DNA of 8,480 nt, taken from assembly GCA_903832075.1 (NCBI GenBank), contig CAILAF010000229.1, positions 1 to 8,480 of the forward strand, written 5' to 3'. The notes beneath the pieces were generated by a model. That model saw only the letters and a list, made by a program, of their open reading frames with translations. It was not told the DNA's origin and did not search any database. The stretch is from an uncultured Chitinophagaceae bacterium (GTDB taxonomy: Bacteria > Bacteroidota > Bacteroidia > Chitinophagales > Chitinophagaceae). The translations under genes were made by a program, and so were the position numbers. This document shows, piece by piece, positions 7,952 through 8,480 of the stretch; the stretch's first letter is position 1; the number at the start of each line of letters is the position of its first letter.

Positions 7952-8480
7952 ATGAAAAAATTTATCCTTAAAATATTAATACTTGTTACAGGATTATTTA
8001 TTACTGCTTTATTAATTCTTTTTCTTTCCTCATATATTGTTAGATATAAATTAAGAAATAAAGGCAGGGCAAGTGTAATAGATAAAACTGAAATGCTTGC
8101 TACTAAAGCATCTCCACGCATAATATTAATTGGCGGTTCTAATGTTTGTTATGGAATTAATTCTAAATTATTACAAGATTCATTGCATGTTTCAGTAATT
8201 GACATGAGCATTAATGCAAGAATTGGTATGTGTTTTTATATGAATCAATTAAAACCATACCTGCAAAAAAACGATATTGTAATTGCCATTCCGGAATATG
8301 CAGCTTATTCAACCATTGATTATTACGGCGATCAAAGCATGTATGCTTTAGGAATTATTGATAAGAAAAATTGGAATATACTTACGCCATATCAATGGTT
8401 AAAGTTCCCTCTTTTTATTGGTGATTTATTGAAAGATAATTATTCAACTTATATTTCTGTAGTAAATGAAGAAACTGCCG
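7952..8480 (+). CDS. Membrane-anchored SGNH-hydrolase-like (AlgJ/DltD-type) protein, 3' truncated by window
   Basis: The frame stays open from ATG 7952 to the window end (176 codons plus one base). The N-terminus MKKFILKI followed by a hydrophobic helix at about 5-29, then the basic stretch RYKLRNKGR, predicts a single anchor with the rest in the periplasm. After it comes a beta-strand and turn, RIILIGGSNVCYGINS (56-71), which resembles SGNH block I with S63 as the candidate nucleophile, in the form GGSN instead of GDS. VSVIDMSINARIG (80-92) resembles block II, and KNDIVIAIPEYAAYS (106-120) is a following strand. The catalytic Asp-x-x-His would lie beyond the window, so the assignment is incomplete. 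Its place directly behind an MBOAT gene supports a role as its partner in glycan acylation, like AlgJ/AlgX, PatB or DltD. The earlier ATG at 7948, overlapping the MBOAT stop, gives only seven codons and is not the start. Confidence 0.75.
   Translation, partial: MKKFILKILILVTGLFITALLILFLSSYIVRYKLRNKGRASVIDKTEMLATKASPRIILIGGSNVCYGINSKLLQDSLHVSVIDMSINARIGMCFYMNQLKPYLQKNDIVIAIPEYAAYSTIDYYGDQSMYALGIIDKKNWNILTPYQWLKFPLFIGDLLKDNYSTYISVVNEETA

Overview
The window reads as chromosomal DNA of a member of the Bacteroidota, perhaps near Chitinophagaceae. This is inferred from very A+T-rich DNA, an absence of Shine-Dalgarno sequences before the starts, a TAnnTTTG-type -7 promoter element, and the flavour of the proteins. 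No rRNA, tRNA, CRISPR array, transposase or integrase is visible. All genes lie on the + strand and fill nearly the whole window.

Region 1 (1-6389) holds two consecutive full-size inner-membrane pumps of the heavy-metal RND family (CusA/CzcA type). The first lacks only about its first 52 residues because the window begins inside it. The second is complete at 1058 residues. By eye they are about three quarters identical and nearly collinear, so they look like an old tandem duplication whose copies have both stayed intact. A strong intrinsic terminator follows the first pump. The second has its own A+T-rich leader with a possible promoter, so the two can be transcribed separately. Neither the periplasmic adaptor (CusB/CzcB) nor the outer-membrane channel (CusC/CzcC) is in the window; they may lie upstream.

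Region 2 (6390-8480) is a different functional unit: an AlgI-type membrane-bound O-acyltransferase (MBOAT), followed after 3 nt by a membrane-anchored protein that looks like an SGNH-hydrolase/AlgJ/DltD-type partner and runs off the window end. MBOAT plus SGNH-like partner is the usual pairing for moving acyl (commonly acetyl) groups across the inner membrane onto an exported polysaccharide or envelope glycan. The 128-nt gap before the MBOAT contains two mutually exclusive hairpins, one of which ends exactly at the start codon.

Overall the gene content is conventional. The points that deserve a second look are the divergence between the paired pumps (above all a relocated acidic residue in one transmembrane helix), the leader structure before the MBOAT, and the SGNH-like gene at the right edge. 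I see no strong case for a wholly new system.
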